From an uncultured Collinsella sp. (lineage in GTDB: Bacteria; Actinomycetota; Coriobacteriia; Coriobacteriales; Coriobacteriaceae), in NCBI GenBank assembly GCA_959026535.1, contig CAUFMB010000015.1, positions 1-42,420 on the forward strand: a DNA stretch of 42,420 nt, written 5' to 3'. Under the pieces are notes generated by a model, which saw only the letters and a program-made list of their open reading frames with translations, was not told where the DNA came from and ran no database searches. This document shows positions 24,557 through 32,775 of this stretch, piece after piece (the first letter of the stretch is position 1; the number at the start of each line of letters is the position of its first letter). The position numbers and the translations under genes were made by a program.

Positions 24557-25090
24557 ATGTCCCAGCACACCAAACACGGCTGCGACCATATCTTCTTTAT
24601 CGGCTTTTTGGGCGCGGGCAAATCGACGCTCGCGCGCAACGTCGGCACTATGTTCAAGCGGCGTTTTATCGATACCGACCGCCTAGTCGTCCGCCGTTGC
24701 GGCAAGTCGGTAACCGAGATTTTTGAGACCGAGGGTGAGGATCGTTTTCGCGAGCTCGAGACCTCGGCGCTCCGTTCGCTCCAAAGCGAGCGCAGTCTGT
24801 TGGTTTCGTGCGGTGGCGGTATCGTCGAGACGCCGGTGAATATTGAGCTGATGCACGAAATGGGTACGTGCGTGTACCTCGAGGGCGACTTTGAGGATTC
24901 GATTCGCCAGATTCGTCGGTCCGACACGCGCCCCGATTTCCGCTCGCCCGAGCATGCCGCGCGCTTGTTTGAGCATCGCCGTCCGCTGTATCGCCAGGCC
25001 GCCGATATTACCCTTGATATTCGCAACAAGTCCTTCGAGGACGTTTCCTACCTTTGTGCCGAGATGCTTTTGGAGCGTGGACTGCTATGA
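24557..25090 (+). CDS. aroK: Shikimate kinase
   Basis: This enzyme phosphorylates shikimate at the 3-hydroxyl, step five of the chorismate pathway. It has 177 residues. Walker A is GFLGAGKST and the shikimate-binding Asp is in IDTDR. Further conserved residues are the Arg in RFRELE, the Gly triad in SCGGGIV, and lid and C-terminal arginines in DTRPDFRSP and RRPLYRQAAD. All catalytic features look intact, in contrast to the adjacent AroB-like protein. It overlaps the next gene by ATGA. Confidence 0.93.
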   Translation: MSQHTKHGCDHIFFIGFLGAGKSTLARNVGTMFKRRFIDTDRLVVRRCGKSVTEIFETEGEDRFRELETSALRSLQSERSLLVSCGGGIVETPVNIELMHEMGTCVYLEGDFEDSIRQIRRSDTRPDFRSPEHAARLFEHRRPLYRQAADITLDIRNKSFEDVSYLCAEMLLERGLL

Positions 25091-26196
25091 TTCGCCGCCA
25101 ACTGATCAATTTCCAAAACCGCAGCGTCGATGTCCGTGTCGGATTGGGCGCGTTCGATGAGCTGTCGCGTATGTTTGCCTCGGCTGTGGGCAAGCCTAAG
25201 CGCGCGATGGTGGTTTGGAACTCCGCCTCGTCAGAACGTTTTGATGAGGTCGTCGAGCATGCGCTGGTCGACGCCGGTTTTGCCGTGTCGCAGTTCTCCC
25301 TTGAGGTTTCGCCTGCTGGTGCCACGCTGGCCGATGCCGATGCTATCTTTGGCGCCTTGTCTGCCAACGGCATTACCTGCGACGATCTGGTTGTCGCCGT
25401 TGGCGATGCCGCAACCTGCTCGGTTGTTAGCTGGTGCGCCAACCAGTGGTGTGGCCGAACCGAGTGCGCGCTGCTGCCGACGACCTTTGACGCCATGCTC
25501 ACGGTCGCGACGACCATGAAGCCGCTCATTGCCTCGTCGTCGAATGCGCTTCCCGCTATCGCGTTTCGTCCCGAACCGGGCTTGGTCGTGTGTGACCTCG
25601 ACCTTGTTCGCGAGGCGGACCCCGAGGACCTCAAGTTCGGCTATGCGGTACTTGTTGGCACCATGCTTTCGAGCAGCAAGTCCCGCTGGAATCAGTTTAC
25701 TGAGACCGTCCCCGAGATTCTCGCGGGCGAGGAGGTCGCACTCGTCAATGCCGTTCAATGGTCTCAGACTGCCCGCAAGGACGTGCTGACGGCCACGAAC
25801 CCGAGCGCTCGCCATGCGCTCGATTTTGGCAAGACGGGGGAGCGCACCCTGCGCGCTTGCTTGGGCGATGCCGCTTCGCAGGTCCCTGCCTACCAGCTGT
25901 TGTCCGAGGGCATGCGCTTTGAGGCGCGCCTAGCACACGATGCCTGCGACTTCGATATCGACTATGTGTTTGATCTCGATGACTGCCTGGAGGACTTTGG
26001 CATCGAGGAGCTTGCCTTCGACTTGGAGCCTGCCGCATATATCGAGGAGTTCCGCAGACAGCAGTTTGTCCGCTCGAACCGCAGCATGTTGCCGCTGCCC
26101 GCGGCACTCGGCGCCATTCGCCTAACGAACGTTGAGGACGAGGTTCTTAAGCGCCATGCTCACGCCTACTTGGCTTCTCGTAAAGAACTTCTCTAA
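25087..26196 (+). CDS. AroB-like (3-dehydroquinate synthase fold) protein with degenerate active site
   Basis: This 369-residue protein aligns along its length with 3-dehydroquinate synthase and sits where aroB is expected (aroK-aroB-pepQ-efp). The hallmark motifs are altered. AVGDAATCSVVSW replaces GGGVxGD. LPTTFDAMLTVATTMKP replaces PTTLLAQVDSSVGGK. FGYAVLVGTMLSS replaces the LAEVIKYG type, losing the metal-binding Glu and the Lys. HALDFGKTGERTL replaces LNFGHTxGHA, losing a metal-binding His. LLSEGMRFEARLA replaces HGEAVAxGM, losing another. The frame is intact and coupled to aroK by an ATGA overlap, so it is maintained. It may be non-catalytic, regulatory or have a new reaction. Confidence 0.72.
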   Translation: MIRRQLINFQNRSVDVRVGLGAFDELSRMFASAVGKPKRAMVVWNSASSERFDEVVEHALVDAGFAVSQFSLEVSPAGATLADADAIFGALSANGITCDDLVVAVGDAATCSVVSWCANQWCGRTECALLPTTFDAMLTVATTMKPLIASSSNALPAIAFRPEPGLVVCDLDLVREADPEDLKFGYAVLVGTMLSSSKSRWNQFTETVPEILAGEEVALVNAVQWSQTARKDVLTATNPSARHALDFGKTGERTLRACLGDAASQVPAYQLLSEGMRFEARLAHDACDFDIDYVFDLDDCLEDFGIEELAFDLEPAAYIEEFRRQQFVRSNRSMLPLPAALGAIRLTNVEDEVLKRHAHAYLASRKELL

Positions 26197-26233
26197 GATT
26201 TATTGACTTCCATCCTCTTTCGTATCATGTTGA

Positions 26234-26296
26234 GGGGCGGGTTTCCAATCGGTTGCGGATCGCATGCGATTCCGTCGTTCGGTTGAGACCCGTCCC
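26234..26296 (+). promoter_or_regulatory. Nested hairpin element between aroB-like and pepQ
   Basis: An outer stem (26235-26251 with 26280-26296, GGG/CCC foot, one or two bulges) encloses an inner stem CGGATCG (26256-26262) with 26267-26274 and a 4-nt loop. There is no T-run after it, so a leader or processing structure is more likely than a terminator. TTGACT (26203-26208) and TATCAT (26223-26228) lie just upstream but are only 14 bp apart. Confidence 0.55.
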
Positions 26297-26328
26297 GTCT
26301 ATATAGAGACAACAAGAAAGGAATCTGC

Positions 26329-27459
26329 ATGTCTGAGTTTGCTGCCGGTCCTGCCGGTCGTATCGAGCGTGTCCGTGCCCTGATGGCCGAGCGTGGCTAC
26401 GACGCCATCGTGGTGCGCGACGAGGCCAACCTTCGTTGGCTTACGGGCGTGAAGGGCGTTTTCGATTACACCTTTGAATTCCCGCACGCGGCGTTTATTA
26501 CGGCCGACCAGTGCCTGTTCCATACCGACTCGCGCTACCTCAACAGCTTTGAGGAGAACACGCCCGCCGGCAGCCCCTGGGTTTACGACATGGACGAGGG
26601 TACCATCCCCGGCTGGGTCGCCGGCAAGATTGCGGCTAACAAGTGCCGTGTCTGTGCTGTCGAGGACGATATGCAGATTAACTTCTACCAGGGTATTCAG
26701 CGCGGCCTGGAGGACCGTTCCGTCGCCTGCATCCTACCGCTGATGCACGACGACATCCGCAAGATGCGCGCCATCAAGGATGCCGAGGAGATTGAGCTTA
26801 TGCGCCATGCGCAGTCGATCACCGATGCCGCTTTCCAGCATATGCTCGGCTTTATTAAGCCCGGTATGACCGAGAAGCAGGTTCGCAACGAGCTCGAGAA
26901 CTTTATGTTCGCCAACGGCGCCGACAGCCTTGCCTTCGGCTCCATCGTGGCGAGCGGTCCCAACACCGCCAACCCGCATGCCGTGCCGAGCGATCGCGTG
27001 ATCGAGAAGGGCGATTTCGTTCTCATGGATTACGGCGCGGGCTACTGCGATTACCGCTCCGACATGACGCGCACCGTCGTGATGGGCGAGCCCACGCAGG
27101 AGCAGCTCGACCTGTACGCGCTCGTGCGCCGCACGCACGAGGAGTGCGTCGCCGCCATCCATCCGGGCGTTGAGGGTAACGACATCTTCAAGCTTTCCAA
27201 GAAGATCATCGGCGATGCCGGCTATGGCGATTACTACAATCATGGCCTGGGCCACGGCGTCGGTATCGACATCCACGAGCTGCCCAACTTCAACCGCAGC
27301 AAGAACACCATCGCGATCGGCTCGGTTGTCACCATGGAGCCCGGCGTTTACCTGCCCGGCGTGGGCGGCGTGCGCCTGGAGGATTACGGCGTGGTCACCG
27401 AGAACGGCTACGAGCCTTTCACCAAGACCCCGCACGACCTGCACGTCATCGATTGCTAG
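26329..27459 (+). CDS. pepQ: M24 family Xaa-Pro aminopeptidase/dipeptidase
   Basis: This is a 376-residue dimetal peptidase cutting Xaa-Pro bonds in peptides. The N-terminal creatinase-like domain (about residues 1-135) is followed by the pita-bread domain. Its ligands are Asp in FVLMDYGAGY, Asp in SDMTRTV, His in HGLGHGVG, Glu in TMEPGVYLP and Glu in VRLEDYG; all five are present. AAGAAAGG precedes ATG 26329. Whether it is PepP-like or PepQ-like cannot be told; the symbol follows the actinobacterial aroB-pepQ-efp order. It ends at a strong terminator. Confidence 0.9.
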   Translation: MSEFAAGPAGRIERVRALMAERGYDAIVVRDEANLRWLTGVKGVFDYTFEFPHAAFITADQCLFHTDSRYLNSFEENTPAGSPWVYDMDEGTIPGWVAGKIAANKCRVCAVEDDMQINFYQGIQRGLEDRSVACILPLMHDDIRKMRAIKDAEEIELMRHAQSITDAAFQHMLGFIKPGMTEKQVRNELENFMFANGADSLAFGSIVASGPNTANPHAVPSDRVIEKGDFVLMDYGAGYCDYRSDMTRTVVMGEPTQEQLDLYALVRRTHEECVAAIHPGVEGNDIFKLSKKIIGDAGYGDYYNHGLGHGVGIDIHELPNFNRSKNTIAIGSVVTMEPGVYLPGVGGVRLEDYGVVTENGYEPFTKTPHDLHVIDC

Positions 27460-27482
27460 CCCATTTCGATAGATTTTTGGGG

Positions 27483-27524
27483 CGGGGCGTCCGAATCGAT
27501 TCGGACGCCCCGCGTTCTCTTTTT
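27483..27524 (+). terminator. Rho-independent terminator after pepQ
   Basis: A perfect 14-bp GC-rich stem (27483-27496 with 27499-27512) and a 2-nt centre are followed by CGTTCTC and T5. Confidence 0.85.
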
Positions 27525-27555
27525 ATGCGCTCGCCGCAGGCGCCGTCTGCAAGTG

Positions 27556-27561
27556 TATAAT
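27556..27561 (+). promoter_or_regulatory. Candidate -10 element of the efp operon promoter
   Basis: TATAAT is a perfect consensus, preceded directly by TG. It lies 58 bp upstream of the efp start and just after the pepQ terminator. No good -35 is visible at 16-18 bp. Confidence 0.55.
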
Positions 27562-27618
27562 TTCTGTCGTATGTAATTTGGACGCTTGTGCGTTCTGCCC
27601 ATAACAAGAAAGGTCGCT

Positions 27619-28182
27619 ATGCCTACCATTTCTACCGCCGACTTCAAGAACGGCCTCGGTCTCCGTATCAAGGACAAGGTCTACACCATCGTCGAGTTCC
27701 AGCATGTCAAGCCGGGCAAGGGCGGCGCGTTTGTGCGCTACAAGACCCGCGACATCAAGAGCGGCCGCGTCGTCGAGAACACCTGCAACGCCGGCACCAA
27801 GTTCGAGAGCGTCATGCTCACCACCCGTGAGTTCCAGTACCTCTACAACGATGGCACCGACTACATCTTCATGGACAACGAGTCCTATGAGCAGGTTCCC
27901 GTTCCCGAGGACATGGTGGGCGAGAACTCCAAGTGGCTGCGCGAGAACGACATCTGCCAGCTGCTCTTCGCCGACGATGAGCTCATGGGCGTGACCCCGC
28001 CGATGTTCATCGAGACCACCATCGTCCAGACCGACCCGGGCTTTAAGGGCGATACCGTCCAGGGTTCCACCAAGCCGGCCACGATCGACACCGGCGCTGT
28101 CATCCAGGTCCCCATGTACCTCAACGAGGGCGAGGTCATCAAGGTTGACACCCGCGACGGCAAGTTCGTCTCCCGCGTCTAG
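27619..28182 (+). CDS. efp: Elongation factor P
   Basis: EF-P relieves ribosome stalling at polyproline stretches by entering near the E site. It has 187 residues with three beta-barrel domains. The tip loop VKPGKGGAF places Lys34 at the position that is modified or functional in other bacteria. The C-terminal signature runs through TDPGFKGDTVQGSTKPAT. It starts at ATG 27619 with AAGAAAGG; an upstream in-frame start at 27586 is unlikely. No EpmA/YmfI-type modification enzyme is in the window. It is followed by asp23 after 24 bp. Confidence 0.96.
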   Translation: MPTISTADFKNGLGLRIKDKVYTIVEFQHVKPGKGGAFVRYKTRDIKSGRVVENTCNAGTKFESVMLTTREFQYLYNDGTDYIFMDNESYEQVPVPEDMVGENSKWLRENDICQLLFADDELMGVTPPMFIETTIVQTDPGFKGDTVQGSTKPATIDTGAVIQVPMYLNEGEVIKVDTRDGKFVSRV

Positions 28183-28206
28183 CAACCAACTCTTCTAGGA
28201 GGACTC

Positions 28207-28569
28207 ATGCCCCAGGAAATCAAGATTGACGGCATCGGCATTTCGCCCGATGTTTTGACCGCCATCGTCTCGCGCGCCGTGTCGGATGTCGAGGGCATCG
28301 CCTCCGTTGGCGTCAAGGACCTTGCCACCAACCTTGTCTCCATGATGCTCTCGTCCAAGGCCCCGGCTTCCGAGCCGGCTGTCGAGGCCGAGGTCGTTGG
28401 CGACAAGCTCGCACTCACCGTGCGTGTCGTGGTGTTCTTTGGCTATCCGTTCAAGAAGCTCGCCGAGGCCGTTCGCGCCGCCGTGGTCGCCGCCATCGAT
28501 GCCCAGGTGGGCGTCGAGGTCGAGCGCGTTGACGTTTGCATCGACGGCCTCGTTTTCCCCAAGGAGTAA
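28207..28569 (+). CDS. Asp23/Gls24 family envelope stress response protein
   Basis: This 120-residue protein belongs to the Asp23/Gls24/YqhY family of membrane-associated stress or cell-envelope proteins. Visible features are an N-terminal GIGISPDVLTAIVSRAVSDVEGIASV, the VVVFFGYPFKKLAEAVR core and a VEVERVDVCIDGLVFP end. AGGAGGA precedes ATG 28207. In many Gram-positive bacteria the YqhY gene lies directly before nusB, as here (3-bp gap). The exact function is unknown. Confidence 0.85.
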   Translation: MPQEIKIDGIGISPDVLTAIVSRAVSDVEGIASVGVKDLATNLVSMMLSSKAPASEPAVEAEVVGDKLALTVRVVVFFGYPFKKLAEAVRAAVVAAIDAQVGVEVERVDVCIDGLVFPKE

Positions 28570-28572
28570 CCT

Positions 28573-29160
28573 TTGAGCCTTAAGGTTTATCGCGGGCGCA
28601 CGCTTGCCCGCAGTCAGGCGCTGCAGCTGCTGTTCCAGGCCGAAGCCACGGACAGCCCGCTCGAGCGCGTCCTCGAGGGCGATTTCCTGATCTCGAAGGG
28701 TCCCCTCGACCCCTATGCGCTGGAGCTTTGCCGCGGTGCCTACGAGCACATTGATCGCATCGATTGTGCCCTGCGCGCCGTCGCCAAGAACTGGGATCTT
28801 ATGCGCATGCCCGGTGCCGACCGCAACCTGCTGCGTATCGCCGTCTACGAGATGCGCTTCCTCACCGACGAGGAGGTCTCGGACGCCATCGTCATCAACG
28901 AGGCCGTCGAGATCGCTAAGGCCTATGGTACCGACCAGTCCGCATCGTTTGTCAACGGCGTGCTGGGCAAGATCGCTCGCAGCGAGGAGCTGCCGGGCGA
29001 GGACCTGTACCAGGAGCTGCTGGCCGAGGATCGCGCTCGCGAGGAGGCACAGGCTGCCGAGGCAGCCGCCAAGGTCGCTGCTGCTCAGGCTGCCGCCGGT
29101 GTACTTGACGAGGATGCGGACGCTGCTGGGGCCGTCGAGGCCGACTCCGTCGAGGAGTAG
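28573..29160 (+). CDS. nusB: Transcription antitermination factor NusB with acidic C-terminal extension
   Basis: NusB, with NusE (S10), binds boxA RNA for rRNA antitermination. It has 195 residues; the core (about 1-150) shows RTLARSQALQLLFQAEA, NLLRIAVYEMRFL, AIVINEAVEIAKAYGTDQSASFVNGVLGKI. From about 150 to the end is an Ala/Glu-rich extension (EEAQAAEAAAKVAAAQAAAG) absent from typical 130-150 aa NusB. It starts with TTG 28573, six bases after AAGGAG. Confidence 0.93.
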   Translation: MSLKVYRGRTLARSQALQLLFQAEATDSPLERVLEGDFLISKGPLDPYALELCRGAYEHIDRIDCALRAVAKNWDLMRMPGADRNLLRIAVYEMRFLTDEEVSDAIVINEAVEIAKAYGTDQSASFVNGVLGKIARSEELPGEDLYQELLAEDRAREEAQAAEAAAKVAAAQAAAGVLDEDADAAGAVEADSVEE

Positions 29161-29162
29161 CC

Positions 29163-29429
29163 ATGCCAGAGGGTTCCGTTCGCAACTTCGATGAGATCTC
29201 GGATCGCCTGGACCAGATCATCGCCACCGTTCGCTCCAAGGATACGTCCTTGGAGCGTTCGCTCGATTTGTTTGACGAGGCGATTGAGCTGGGCTCCCGA
29301 GCGGTCGATATGGTCGACAAGTTTGAGCTGACGCCGCGTGAGGCCGACAAGCTCGAGCAGGAATACGATGAGGATGCGGCAAACGAGTCCCAAGATAGAC
29401 AGGCTGCATCTCCGGATACGAATGGTTGA
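29163..29429 (+). CDS. xseB: Exodeoxyribonuclease VII small subunit
   Basis: XseB is the small subunit of exonuclease VII, which degrades single-stranded DNA together with XseA. It has 88 residues. The helical core FDEISDRLDQIIATVRSK plus SLERSLDLFDEAIELGSR is the family signature. ATG lies two bases after the nusB stop. xseA is not in the window, so the partner is encoded elsewhere. The stop overlaps the tlyA start (TGATG). Confidence 0.87.
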   Translation: MPEGSVRNFDEISDRLDQIIATVRSKDTSLERSLDLFDEAIELGSRAVDMVDKFELTPREADKLEQEYDEDAANESQDRQAASPDTNG

Positions 29430-30241
29430 TGGCATTCATGAAACGCGTGCGTCTCGATGACGAACTGATTTCACAGGGCATCTGCGCCGATCGCGCGGAT
29501 GCCCTTCGCACTCTTATGGCCGGCTTGGTTTCGAGTGGCGGTGAGCGTTTGACCTCTCCGGGGCTCAAGGTGACGCCGGGCCTGCCACTGCACGTTAAGG
29601 GGCGCATCCCGTATGTTGGGCGCGGCGGCCTTAAGCTCGAGGGCGCGCTCGATGCGTTTGGGATCGATCCGACGGACCTTGCTTGCCTCGATGTGGGATG
29701 CTCCACGGGCGGCTTTACTGATTGCCTGCTCAAGCGCGGCGCCGCGACCGTTGTCTCGGTCGACGTGGGCCGTGCCCAGTTTGATTGGTCGCTGCGCCAA
29801 GACGATCGCGTGACGCTCCACGAGCGCACGAATGTGACGCAGTTGCCCGAGCTCGGCTACGGCGCTGCTATTGACCTGGCTGTGTGCGATGTGTCGTTTA
29901 CGAGTATCGCGAATATCATCGACGCCGTGCTGGCGTGCCTGAAGCCTTCGGGTTCGTTTTGCACGCTCGTAAAGCCGCAGTTTGAGGCGCCGGCTGCGCT
30001 GGTGGGCGAGGGCGGTATCGTGACCGACCCTGCCGTCCGCCGCGATACACTCGTGGCGGCGATTGAGCTCTTTGCCGCCAAGGGCCTGTTCCCGCTCGAT
30101 GTGTGCGTGTCGCCAATCCATGGCGCTAAGGGCAACGTTGAGTTTTTCCTGTACGGCACGAGGTTTGCCCCCGGCGAGCGCGCCGAAGATGAGTTGCAAT
30201 CCCAGGTATCGGCTTTGAGCGAGAAAGCGGCAACGCTATGA
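29429..30241 (+). CDS. tlyA: TlyA family rRNA 2'-O-methyltransferase
   Basis: This protein methylates ribose 2'-OH of rRNA (16S C1409 and 23S C1920 in mycobacteria; methylation there confers capreomycin sensitivity). About 270 residues. An N-terminal S4 domain (RLDDELISQGICADRADALRTLMAG) is followed by the FtsJ-like fold. That fold has the SAM site LDVGCSTGGFTDCLL and then SVDVGRAQFDW and VCDVSFTSI. PQFEAP and an ending HGAKGNVEFFLYG complete it. The start could be ATG 29429 or ATG 29438. The family's haemolysin label is not implied here. Translationally coupled to xseB and to nadK. Confidence 0.92.
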   Translation: MAFMKRVRLDDELISQGICADRADALRTLMAGLVSSGGERLTSPGLKVTPGLPLHVKGRIPYVGRGGLKLEGALDAFGIDPTDLACLDVGCSTGGFTDCLLKRGAATVVSVDVGRAQFDWSLRQDDRVTLHERTNVTQLPELGYGAAIDLAVCDVSFTSIANIIDAVLACLKPSGSFCTLVKPQFEAPAALVGEGGIVTDPAVRRDTLVAAIELFAAKGLFPLDVCVSPIHGAKGNVEFFLYGTRFAPGERAEDELQSQVSALSEKAATL

Positions 30242-31098
30242 AGGTCTTTCTGGTTCCCAATTACTACAAGCAAGAGGCGGTCGAGAGCGGCCTGATGCTC
30301 GAGCTCTGGCTGACGCGCCAGGGCTACGAGGTTGCATGGGCTGCCGACCAGCGCTCCAAGATCCAGAGCACGCCCGATGTTGACGATGCCGACTTGGTCA
30401 TCACGCTCGGCGGCGACGGCACACTGCTGCGCGCCGCCCGTATTCTCAACTACCGCGAGATTCCCATTTTGGGTCTTTCCTATGGCCACCTGGGCTTTTT
30501 GACGGCGGCCAGTCCCGAGGAACGCGATATTTTGCAGGTTGTGAGCGATGCCCTGTCCGGTGAGCTCCACGTGAGCCGCCGCGCCACCATCGCCGCGGAT
30601 ATCGTCTCGGTGCGCGATGACGGCACGAAGGATGTCGTGCGTTCGTTCGCCCTCAACGATATGGCGCTCACGCGTGGGCCCCTGTCCGATATGGTCGAGT
30701 TTGACATCACGGTGTCCGGCCATCATATCGATCGCCTGCGCGGTGACGGTGTCGTCGTGTCGACGGCGACCGGCTCTACGGGCTATGCGCTCTCCGCCGG
30801 CGGCCCTATCGTCAGCCCTGATTACACGGGCATGGTTTGCGTGCCGATTGCTCCGCATACCATTCAGGCTCGCGCCTTCTTGACCTCGCCGAGTGATGTC
30901 GTCGAAATCTTTATGTCCGATGATCGCCCGAGCGTGCCTGCCATCGCTATCGACGGACAGTTTATTACCTGCGATGGCACGGTCGAGAGCGTGGCTGTTC
31001 GTCGCGGTCCCGGCGATGTGCTGCTGCTGGATTACGGCCCCGAGAGCTTCTATAACTCGGTGAGCCGCGTGTTCTATGGAGTGCGCCATGATCGATGA
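30238..31098 (+). CDS. nadK: NAD kinase
   Basis: This enzyme phosphorylates NAD to NADP using ATP or polyphosphate. It has 286 residues. Signature motifs are ITLGGDGTLLRAAR (GGDGT), LGLSYGHLGFLTAA, LNDMALTRG (NE/D motif) and DGVVVSTATGSTGYALSAGGPI. ATG overlaps the tlyA stop (ATGA), and its own 3' end overlaps recN by 11 bp. The tlyA-nadK-recN order is widespread in Gram-positive bacteria. Confidence 0.95.
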   Translation: MKVFLVPNYYKQEAVESGLMLELWLTRQGYEVAWAADQRSKIQSTPDVDDADLVITLGGDGTLLRAARILNYREIPILGLSYGHLGFLTAASPEERDILQVVSDALSGELHVSRRATIAADIVSVRDDGTKDVVRSFALNDMALTRGPLSDMVEFDITVSGHHIDRLRGDGVVVSTATGSTGYALSAGGPIVSPDYTGMVCVPIAPHTIQARAFLTSPSDVVEIFMSDDRPSVPAIAIDGQFITCDGTVESVAVRRGPGDVLLLDYGPESFYNSVSRVFYGVRHDR

Positions 31099-32716
31099 GC
31101 TGCAGGTTTCCAACATCGCGCTCATTCGCGAGGCGACGTTGGTTCCGAGTACCGGCTTGACCGTCCTGACCGGCGAGACCGGTGCTGGCAAGACCGCGCT
31201 GCTCTCGGCGCTCAAGCTCATTTTGGGCGAGCGCGCGGATTCGTCGACGGTTCGCGAGGGCGAGGCGCTTGCCAGCGTCGAGGCGCGCCTGTTTGACGGC
31301 CCGCACGACACGGAGGGTTTTACCGTACAGCGCAGCCTTTCTGCCGAGGGCCGCAGCCGCGTAAAAATTGACGGCCGCATCGCCAGCGTGCGCGAGCTTT
31401 CGGAGCGCGTTGGCGTGATGATGGATCTATGCGGCCAGCATGAACATCAGCGTCTGCTCGACCCGGCGCACCATGTTGCCATGGTCGATGCTTGGGCTGG
31501 GCGCGCGGCGCTTGAGGCGCTCGAGAAGTATCGCACCTGCTTTAAGGCTTCGCGTGCCGCCGCCAAGGAGCTTCGCCGTGTGGAGGAAGCCTCACGCGCG
31601 CAGGGAAGTCGCGTCGAGGAAGCGCGTTTTGCTCTTGAGCGTATCACCGAGGTCGACCCCAAGCCAGGCGAGTACGAGGAGCTCGAGGAGCTGCTGCCGC
31701 GCTCGGAGCACGCCGAGGTCTTGGTTGCGACGGCCAACGAGGCCCACGCATCGCTTGCTGCCGAAGGGGGAGCGCTCGATGCCGTGAATGGCGCCGTTGC
31801 CGAGCTTTCACGCATGGCGACCGTTGACCGCAAGCTCGGTGACATCGCCGATGCACTTTCGGATGCCTGCATCTCACTTGAGGATTGTGCCAACGAGCTG
31901 CGTGCTTATCGCGATGGCGTTGCGTTTGACCCTCGCGAGCTCGCTCGCATGCGCGAGCGATATTCAGACCTCAAGGGCCTACTGCGTCAGTGGGGTCCTA
32001 CCATGGATGACGTGTTTGCCATGCGCGATCGCTCACAAGAGCTGTTGTCGCTGGTAGACGATGGTGATGGGCAGATCAAGAAGGCGCGTGAAGCGCTTGG
32101 CGCAGCGGAGCATGAACTGTTCGCCGCCGCCAAGGCGCTTAAACGTGCACGCAATACGGCGGCCCCGCGTTTTTGTCATGAGGTTGGCCGCCAAATGGCG
32201 CGTCTGGAAATGGGGGGCGCCGAACTCGTCTGGGAGTCGCGTGATCTTCCCCGCGCCGAGTGGACGCTTGCTGGCCCTTCGAGCTATGAGCTTTTGTATC
32301 GCAGCGGCGCTGGATTGACGCCGCGTCCCCTACGCCGTATTGCGTCGGGTGGCGAGCTCAGCCGCGTTATGCTGGCGAGCAAGGTTGTCCTCGGCAACGC
32401 GGATGGCGTGGATACACTGGTGTTCGACGAGGTCGATGCTGGTGTCGGCGGCTCTACGGCGCGTGCGCTCGCGGGCGTGCTGGCAAATCTCGCAGCTACG
32501 CATCAGGTGATTGTCGTAACCCACTTGGCGCAGGTCGCCGTCATGGCTGACAAGCATTATGTTGTCAGCAAGGAACCGGGCGATGTTCCCCAGACGCATT
32601 TGGACGAGGTAACCGGCGAAGCGCGTACCGCCGAGATCGCCCGCATGTTGAGCGGCGATCAATCGGAGGCAAGCTTGGCCCACGCAAAGCAGATGCTCAA
32701 AGAAGCTCGAGGTTAG
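31088..32716 (+). CDS. recN: DNA repair protein RecN
   Basis: RecN is an SMC-like ATPase that acts early in double-strand break repair. It has 542 residues. Walker A is LTGETGAGKTALL near residue 30, the Q-loop region has GQHEHQRLLDP, a coiled-coil centre spans about 150-350, and then come signature ASGGELSRVML and Walker B TLVFDEVDAGVGG. Late HLAQVAVMADKHYVVSK is typical. ATG 31088 lies within the nadK end. It is terminated by a GGGACA hairpin facing the convergent rpiR gene. Confidence 0.95.
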   Translation: MIDELQVSNIALIREATLVPSTGLTVLTGETGAGKTALLSALKLILGERADSSTVREGEALASVEARLFDGPHDTEGFTVQRSLSAEGRSRVKIDGRIASVRELSERVGVMMDLCGQHEHQRLLDPAHHVAMVDAWAGRAALEALEKYRTCFKASRAAAKELRRVEEASRAQGSRVEEARFALERITEVDPKPGEYEELEELLPRSEHAEVLVATANEAHASLAAEGGALDAVNGAVAELSRMATVDRKLGDIADALSDACISLEDCANELRAYRDGVAFDPRELARMRERYSDLKGLLRQWGPTMDDVFAMRDRSQELLSLVDDGDGQIKKAREALGAAEHELFAAAKALKRARNTAAPRFCHEVGRQMARLEMGGAELVWESRDLPRAEWTLAGPSSYELLYRSGAGLTPRPLRRIASGGELSRVMLASKVVLGNADGVDTLVFDEVDAGVGGSTARALAGVLANLAATHQVIVVTHLAQVAVMADKHYVVSKEPGDVPQTHLDEVTGEARTAEIARMLSGDQSEASLAHAKQMLKEARG

Positions 32717-32735
32717 GTCGTATCAGCGGTGTTGA

Positions 32736-32766
32736 TGGGACAAAATAGACTGAAATTTTTGTCCCA
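32736..32766. terminator. Bidirectional hairpin of the GGGACA family between recN and rpiR
   Basis: TGGGACAAAA (32736-32745) pairs perfectly with TTTTGTCCCA (32757-32766) around an 11-nt loop. It lies between convergent genes. Poly-T on both strands is inside the stem, so terminator strength is uncertain. The same half-site TTTTGTCCC recurs singly at 15830-15838 and 42293-42301. Confidence 0.7.
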
Positions 32767-32775
32767 CTACGCGTT

